Origin: Parafrigoribacterium mesophilum
Lineage (GTDB): Bacteria; Actinomycetota; Actinomycetes; Actinomycetales; Microbacteriaceae
Assembly (NCBI RefSeq): GCF_039652555.1
Contig: NZ_JBDJAF010000001.1
Coordinates: 310,001 to 374,000, forward strand
Length of the DNA stretch: 64,000 nt
Direction of reading: 5' to 3'
A program made the translations under genes and the position numbers. Shown here in pieces: positions 59,242 through 64,000 of this stretch (position 1 is its first letter; each line of letters begins with the position of its first letter). The notes beneath the pieces are model-generated. The model ran no database searches, was not told the origin of the DNA, and saw nothing but the letters and a program-made list of their open reading frames with translations.

Positions 59242-59920
59242 GCGGCGGTTCATCCTCGCCGGCGAGCATCCCGACCGGGGTCGCGCACGTGTCGCCATTC
59301 CACGCCTCGATGCCCTCGCGGATCGCCAGAACCCCGATCACCAGCGCCGCGACCGAGTCGGCCCATGCCCAGCCGAACAGACCGTTCACAACGAGTCCGA
59401 CCAGTACTGCCGCCGAGAGGTAGGTGCAGATCAAGGTCTGCTTGGAATCGGCGACGGCGCTGGCCGAGCCGAGCTCCCGGCCCGTGCGACGCTCAAACCA
59501 CGACAGGAACGGCATCACCACGACACTCAGCGCGGTGATCACGATGCCCGGCACACTGTGCTCGACATGGATCACCCCGGTAAGAGACAGGACAGCGTTC
59601 ACGGCGACGTAGGCGGCCAGGGCAAAGAACGCGAAAGCAATAACCCGCAGGGTGGCCTTCTCGTACTGTTCCGGGTCTTTGCGCGAGAACTGCCATGCGA
59701 CTGCCGCCGCCGAGAGCACCTCCACCAGCGAATCCAGGCCGAACCCGATCAATGCCACCGAGGACGCGGCCGCACCGGCGGCGATCGAAACCACGGCCTC
59801 AATCAGGTTGTAGCCGATCGTGACGGCGACGACCCAGCGGATGCGCCCGCGCAGAATCGCCTTACGTTCCGGCGAGAGCGCACGCACGACGGCGGCACTC
59901 GCCGCACTTATCTCACTCAC
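59231..59920 (-). CDS. Cation diffusion facilitator (short form)
   Basis: 229 residues. Helices with LIGFGLDSLVEVLSAAAVAW and VADSKQTLICTYLSAAVL carry the CDF metal Asp sites (FGLDSLVE; ADSKQT). No cytoplasmic domain at the C-terminus, unlike the 20.5-kb exporter. Probably a Cd/Zn exporter regulated by the CmtR-like protein it overlaps. Start uncertain between GTG 59920 and GTG 59932. Confidence 0.85.
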   Translation of the reverse strand: MSEISAASAAVVRALSPERKAILRGRIRWVVAVTIGYNLIEAVVSIAAGAAASSVALIGFGLDSLVEVLSAAAVAWQFSRKDPEQYEKATLRVIAFAFFALAAYVAVNAVLSLTGVIHVEHSVPGIVITALSVVVMPFLSWFERRTGRELGSASAVADSKQTLICTYLSAAVLVGLVVNGLFGWAWADSVAALVIGVLAIREGIEAWNGDTCATPVGMLAGEDEPPHED

Positions 59921-60269
59921 CGGGCGACCCACAGCACCCCGGGACCGAGCAGTCCGGGTCCAGACACTCGGCCGACTCGTCCACCGCCAACACCACCCCG
60001 ACGAGATCCGTCAAAGCCCGCGTCAGATGCGGGTCGGCGATCTCATAACGGGCCTGCCGCCCTTCCGGCTCCGCCACGACAATGCCGCAATCCCGCAGAC
60101 AGGCCAAGTGATTCGACACGTTCTGCCTCGTCAGCCCCAGCTCCTCGGCTAACACGGCCGGATAGGACGGACCGTCGAGCAGAGTCATCAAGATGCGCGA
60201 GCGCGTGGAATCGGCCATCGCCCGGCCCAGGCGATGCATCACATCCAAACGAGTCGTTACAGTCAGCAT
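59913..60269 (-). CDS. cmtR: CmtR-type cadmium/lead sensor (ArsR family)
   Basis: 118 residues. LTRQNVSNHLACLRDCGIVV carries C57 and C61, and SAECLDPDC carries C102: exactly the cadmium/lead ligands of mycobacterial CmtR. Extra cysteines follow (C107, C112, C113). ATG 60269 sits 6 bp after a TACTAT -10-like box overlapped by an 18-bp palindrome at 60279-60296. It should derepress the metal genes when Cd(II) or Pb(II) binds. Confidence 0.9.
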   Translation of the reverse strand: MLTVTTRLDVMHRLGRAMADSTRSRILMTLLDGPSYPAVLAEELGLTRQNVSNHLACLRDCGIVVAEPEGRQARYEIADPHLTRALTDLVGVVLAVDESAECLDPDCSVPGCCGSPGE

Positions 60270-60278
60270 CGTGCAATA

Positions 60279-60296
60279 GTACAGCCTAAGCTGTAC
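60279..60296. promoter_or_regulatory. Palindromic operator of the cmtR operon
   Basis: GTACAGC and GCTGTAC flank CTAA: a perfect 7-bp inverted repeat. It overlaps the -10-like TACTAT (minus strand) of a leaderless cmtR transcript. The most likely CmtR site in the window. Confidence 0.7.
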
Positions 60297-60302
60297 CGAT
60301 TG

Positions 60303-61046
60303 TTAGATCGGCAACTGTATGGCGCCCATGATGGCTTGTAGTTGATACATCCAGGCGGTCCACGCCCCGGTCACCATGAGTAGCCCGATGGTGATGAGGA
60401 GTGCGCCACCGAAGATATTGATAGCCCGGATGTGCCGGCGAAGGAACCCTAGAATTCCGGTCATCCAGTTGAATCCCAGGGCAATGAGTAAGAACGGGAT
60501 TCCGAGTCCGAGGCAGTAGAACGCGGTGAGCAGCGCACCCCGTGCCGCAGATTGGCTCGACAGGCTCAGGGAGAGGACGGCGGCCAACGTTGGCCCCATG
60601 CACGGCGTCCAGCCCAAACCGAACACGACGCCCAACAATGGGGCGCCGGCAAGCCCCGTCGCCGGGCGCGCGGTCAGTTTCACCGTCTTCTGGAGCCCGG
60701 AGAATGCGCCAACGAACGCCAGTCCCATCACGATGACGAGGATCCCCATAATCCTGATGACGAGGTCTTGCCAGCGGACCAACCACCAGCCGAGTGCACC
60801 GAACACGGTGCCGTAGGCCACGAAGATGACGGAGAACCCGAGAATGAACAGGGCCACACCTGTGACAAGTCTCCGGCGGCCCTTGCGCTGACCCGGGGAG
60901 GCGATCCCGCCGACGTAGGCGAGGTAGCCGGGTACTAGTGGGAGCACGCAGGGGGAAGCGAATGAGACGAGGCCGGCCAAGATCACGACCGGCAGCGCAA
61001 GCAGGAGTTGCCCGCTGAATACGATTTCTGCGAACGAATCACCCAC
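60303..61046 (-). CDS. ccdA: Cytochrome c biogenesis protein CcdA
   Basis: 247 residues and six membrane helices. The paired redox cysteines are in FASPCVLPLVPGYL and LGWTPCMGPTLAAV. CcdA moves reducing power from cytoplasmic thioredoxin outward. The GTG at 61046 is the start. It lies 36 bp after a TlpA-like lipoprotein gene, which it probably reduces. Confidence 0.92.
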   Translation of the reverse strand: MGDSFAEIVFSGQLLLALPVVILAGLVSFASPCVLPLVPGYLAYVGGIASPGQRKGRRRLVTGVALFILGFSVIFVAYGTVFGALGWWLVRWQDLVIRIMGILVIVMGLAFVGAFSGLQKTVKLTARPATGLAGAPLLGVVFGLGWTPCMGPTLAAVLSLSLSSQSAARGALLTAFYCLGLGIPFLLIALGFNWMTGILGFLRRHIRAINIFGGALLITIGLLMVTGAWTAWMYQLQAIMGAIQLPI

Positions 61047-61082
61047 CAGGCACTGGCTCCGCCGGCCGCATTCTCAAGGCCG

Positions 61083-61697
61083 TCATGATGACGGAGCCTT
61101 TTCCGCGAGCACTGTGGTGATCAGGGATCGCAACACCGAGGCATCTGGAATCCGGCCGAGGATACGCGATGCGACGCGGCCCTGTTTGTCGAGAACGAGC
61201 GTTGTCGGTACGGCACTGGGAGCCACGACACCTGTGAACGCGAGTTGCATGGTCCCGTCGTCCCCGTCAATTGCGGAAGGGTAGGTAATCCCAAATGTTC
61301 GCTCGAACGCTCGGGCCGTAGCGGGCTGGTCCCGCACATTTACCCCGAGGAAATCGACGCCCTCGGGGGCGAAGTCCTCGTAGATCTTCTGCAGGTCTCG
61401 CGCCTCGGCACGGCAGGGAGGACACCCCGCGTACCAGAAGTTGAGAACAAGAACCTTGCCCTCGTAGTCATGTGAGGCCACGGCCGAACCGTCTTCCACG
61501 GCGCTGGCGAACTGTACCGGAGGCTCGCGTTCGGCCGGCGCGAACTCGACAACGCGTCCATCACCGGCGATGTAGTTCTGCGATGTGCCGCTCCGATACT
61601 GCTTCGCTAATGGATCATTCGAGCACCCCGACAACACAACCCCCAGCGTGAGAACGAGTACGCAAACGACGAACCGCACCCCCACCTTCTGTCTCAT
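61083..61697 (-). CDS. TlpA/ResA-like thioredoxin lipoprotein
   Basis: 204 residues. Lipobox LSGC (C25), then a thioredoxin domain with the pair C92/C95 in FWYAGCPPCRAEAR and a cis-Pro in SAVPTTLVL. It acts outside the membrane, likely reduced by CcdA. Its ATG overlaps the copA stop, so it is co-expressed with the copper ATPase. Confidence 0.9.
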   Translation of the reverse strand: MRQKVGVRFVVCVLVLTLGVVLSGCSNDPLAKQYRSGTSQNYIAGDGRVVEFAPAEREPPVQFASAVEDGSAVASHDYEGKVLVLNFWYAGCPPCRAEARDLQKIYEDFAPEGVDFLGVNVRDQPATARAFERTFGITYPSAIDGDDGTMQLAFTGVVAPSAVPTTLVLDKQGRVASRILGRIPDASVLRSLITTVLAEKAPSS

Positions 61698-63994
61698 GAG
61701 GCAGAAGCCGGCCGCGACCAGGGTGCGAGAGCTTTGTGTGAGTTCCCGTTTGTCGGTGTCGCCACCGGACGGAATCGACGCAACCTCAGGCTGTTACTGA
61801 CCACGAAGGCTGAGGAAAATGCCATTGCCGCCCCGGCCAGCAGCGGATTGAGCAGCCCGAGCATCGCCAGAGGAATCGCCGCGACGTTGTAGGCGAAGGC
61901 CCAGAACAGGTTGCCCTTAATCGTCGCGAGTGTGTGCCTGGACAGCCGGATCGCGTCAACGGCCGCCATGAGCGTGCTCCGCACCAGGGTAAGGTCGCTG
62001 GCCTCGATCGCGACATCGGTGCCGCTCCCCATGGCAATCCCGAGGTCCGCGGTGGCCAACGCGATGGCGTCGTTCACACCGTCGCCGACCATCGCCACAA
62101 CGCAGCCCTGCTCCTGAAGGTTCCGAATGAGATCGGCCTTCTGAGCCGGGAGGACGCCGGCGACCACCTCGTCGATACCAATCTCGGCGGCCACAGCGCG
62201 CGCGACGGTCTCGTTGTCGCCGGTGAGGAGGATCGGTCGCAGTCCAAGGCCCCGCAGCTGCCGGATGGCCTCGACGCTGTCAGCCTTGACCAGATCCGAG
62301 ACGCTCAACAAACCCCGAATCTCGCCATCCCAGGCGACGGCCACCGTGGTTCTACCTGCTTCCTCCAGCCGGGTTCGCGCCCGGTCGAGTTCGGCGGGCA
62401 GCGGAAGCTGCCACTGCTCGGCCATCCAGCGAGGGCGTCCGACGAGCACGAGGTGCCCGTCGACGACGGCCTGCACGCCGAGACCCTGCTGAGAAGAGAA
62501 GGAACCTGCTGGCGGCAGCGCACCCACGCTCACGCGAGCGCCAGTGACGATGGCAGCGGCGATCGGATGTTCCGAGCCGGCCTCGGCTGCACCGGCGAAA
62601 CCCAGCAACCGCTCGTTGGTCGCGCTGGCCACCGGGACAATGTCCACGAGAGTCATCCGTCCTTCGGTAACGGTTCCGGTCTTATCCAGCACGATCGTGT
62701 CGACGCGGCGGGTCGACTCGAGAATCTGCGGTCCCTTGATAAGGATGCCCAATTGTGCGCCGCGCCCGGTACCGACCAATAGCGCCATAGGGGTAGCCAG
62801 CCCCATGGCGCACGGGCAGGCAATGATGAGGGTCGCCACCGCGGCGGTGAACGCCGCCTCCGCTCCGCCGCCGAGGATGAGCCACCCGGCAAGGGTGAGC
62901 AGCGAGAGCCCGATGACGACGGGGACGAAGAGAGCGGAGATGCGATCGGCAAGTCGTTGCACGTCCGCCTTGCCGGCTTGTGCCTGTTCGACCAGGCGCC
63001 CCATCTGCGCGATCTGGGTGTCGGCGCCCACTCGGGTAGCGCGCACCATCAGTCGTCCGCCGGAGTTCAGCGTCGCCCCGACGACCGGATCTCCGGGGCC
63101 CACCTCCACCGGCTGGGTCTCTCCGGTGAGCATGCTCGCATCCACGGCCGACACGCCCTCGACCACTTCGCCGTCCGTGGCGATGCTCTGGCCGGGTCGG
63201 ACGACGAACACATCGCCAACCACAAGGGACGCCGTGGGGATTCGCGTTTCGACGCCGTCGCGCACAACGGCGACGTCTTTCGCTCCCAAATCCAGCAACG
63301 CCGTCAACGCCGCGCCGGACCTTCTCTTCGCCCGCACCTCGAAATAGCGCCCGGCGAGCAGGAACACGGTGATCGCCGCGGCAACCTCCAGGTAGATATG
63401 ACTTGCACCACCGCCGGGTGTTGCTATCCACGAGAACGTCATCCGGGTCCCCAGGACCCCGGCCGTACCGAAGAACAGGGCATACAGCGACCAGCCGAAC
63501 GCGGCCAGCACCCCGACGCTGATCAGCGTGTCCATGGTCGCCGCGCCGTGGCGCAGGTTGATCCACGCAGCGCGGTGGAACGGCCAGGCGCCCCACACCG
63601 CCACCGGAGCCGCCAAGGTCAGAGCAAACCACTGCCAGTTGGCGAACTGAAGCACCGGGATCATCGACATTGCCACCACCGGCACGGCAAAGGCGGCGGA
63701 GAGAACCAGTCGCAGGCGCAGCCTGCCCGCTTCGCCACTGCTATCGGAGTCCTTGTGGTCTTGCTCCGCCGCGGTTTCCGGGTGGGACAGGCGCGCGGTG
63801 TAGCCGGTGGCCTTTATCGTCGCGATCGCGGCATCGACCGTGACCGTCACGGGAATAAGGATGCTGGCCTTCTCGGTGGCGTAGTTCACGCTCGCCTGCA
63901 CCCCGGGCATCCGATTGAGCTTCTTCTCGATCCTGGCCGCACAAGACGTGCAGGTCATGCCGTCGACCAAAAGTTCAACCTGCTGGGTGCTCAT
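61694..63994 (-). CDS. copA: Copper(I)-type P1B ATPase
   Basis: 766 residues. N-terminal HMA domain with GMTCTSCAAR (C15, C18); A domain VDASMLTGETQPV; the CPC motif IACPCAMGLATP; phosphorylation site DKTGTVTEG; nucleotide site SEHPIA and MVGDGVND. In the last helices, NVAAIPLAMLG and MAFSSAFVVSNSLRL fit the Cu(I)-ATPase class. It exports Cu(I). It heads the copA-tlpA-ccdA run. The gene nearly fills the window edge, which cuts off any upstream promoter. Confidence 0.95.
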   Translation of the reverse strand: MSTQQVELLVDGMTCTSCAARIEKKLNRMPGVQASVNYATEKASILIPVTVTVDAAIATIKATGYTARLSHPETAAEQDHKDSDSSGEAGRLRLRLVLSAAFAVPVVAMSMIPVLQFANWQWFALTLAAPVAVWGAWPFHRAAWINLRHGAATMDTLISVGVLAAFGWSLYALFFGTAGVLGTRMTFSWIATPGGGASHIYLEVAAAITVFLLAGRYFEVRAKRRSGAALTALLDLGAKDVAVVRDGVETRIPTASLVVGDVFVVRPGQSIATDGEVVEGVSAVDASMLTGETQPVEVGPGDPVVGATLNSGGRLMVRATRVGADTQIAQMGRLVEQAQAGKADVQRLADRISALFVPVVIGLSLLTLAGWLILGGGAEAAFTAAVATLIIACPCAMGLATPMALLVGTGRGAQLGILIKGPQILESTRRVDTIVLDKTGTVTEGRMTLVDIVPVASATNERLLGFAGAAEAGSEHPIAAAIVTGARVSVGALPPAGSFSSQQGLGVQAVVDGHLVLVGRPRWMAEQWQLPLPAELDRARTRLEEAGRTTVAVAWDGEIRGLLSVSDLVKADSVEAIRQLRGLGLRPILLTGDNETVARAVAAEIGIDEVVAGVLPAQKADLIRNLQEQGCVVAMVGDGVNDAIALATADLGIAMGSGTDVAIEASDLTLVRSTLMAAVDAIRLSRHTLATIKGNLFWAFAYNVAAIPLAMLGLLNPLLAGAAMAFSSAFVVSNSLRLRRFRPVATPTNGNSHKALAPWSRPASAS

Positions 63995-64000
63995 CGCAGC

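Overview
The window is high-GC DNA (roughly 60-68% by eye) from an actinobacterium. Tight ATGA/GTGA gene overlaps, frequent GTG starts, likely leaderless regulators and a dispersed repeat built on GGTCGAGCTTGTCGA all fit Microbacteriaceae; that family assignment is inference. There are about 60 protein genes and no rRNA, complete tRNA or CRISPR array.

0.0-17.3 kb looks like core or lightly variable chromosome: a NarL-type two-component system (regulator cut by the window start), an SDR and an OsmC protein, a citrulline/ornithine module (ctlX-ocd with a divergent Lrp regulator), a MarR regulator with a hexapeptide-repeat tail, and a molybdenum block. The block pairs a NarK-like transporter, a universal stress protein and a di-heme cytochrome b fused to a sulfite-oxidase-family Mo domain with a divergent Mop-domain regulator and modABC.

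17.4-31.4 kb: a three-domain adenylation-carrier-acyltransferase protein sits behind a perfect 21-bp DtxR/IdeR-like iron box. It is followed by a metal block: an ArsR sensor with a CDF exporter, then a mercury locus (merR and a YHS-tailed permease facing merA-merB-HAD hydrolase). After that come an MFS exporter with a DUF2127 protein, and an SDR with a glycogen-debranching-like enzyme.

31.4-45.9 kb: LysR and a DMT exporter, then a minus-strand run of ten genes (43.9 to 33.6 kb). The run encodes an alpha/beta hydrolase, a four-gene OpuC-type ABC importer, a nitrilase-superfamily amidohydrolase, a DUF6282 metal hydrolase, a GlcD-type FAD dehydrogenase, EtfB, EtfA and a second copy of the di-heme cytochrome b. 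An IclR regulator lies just upstream. I read it as import and oxidation of an onium-like or amide compound, with electrons passing dehydrogenase to ETF to membrane cytochrome. Fragments of one integrase family lie on both sides (33.36 and 44.85 kb). An ArsR-SRPBCC pair with a clear promoter follows.

45.9-58.9 kb is a mobile-DNA scrap zone: a third possible integrase scrap, two 120-bp direct repeats carrying a tRNA-Asn 3' end plus terminator 1.2 kb apart, a lipoprotein, small secreted and membrane proteins, an ABC/FtsX exporter, an AlbA_2 (Schlafen-type) gene, orphan genes, and an apparently intact integrase-excisionase pair with a duplicated excisionase fragment.

58.9-64.0 kb is a second metal island on the minus strand: copA-type P1B ATPase, a TlpA-like lipoprotein, CcdA, a CmtR-like sensor with its own palindrome, a CDF transporter and a small thioredoxin-like protein.
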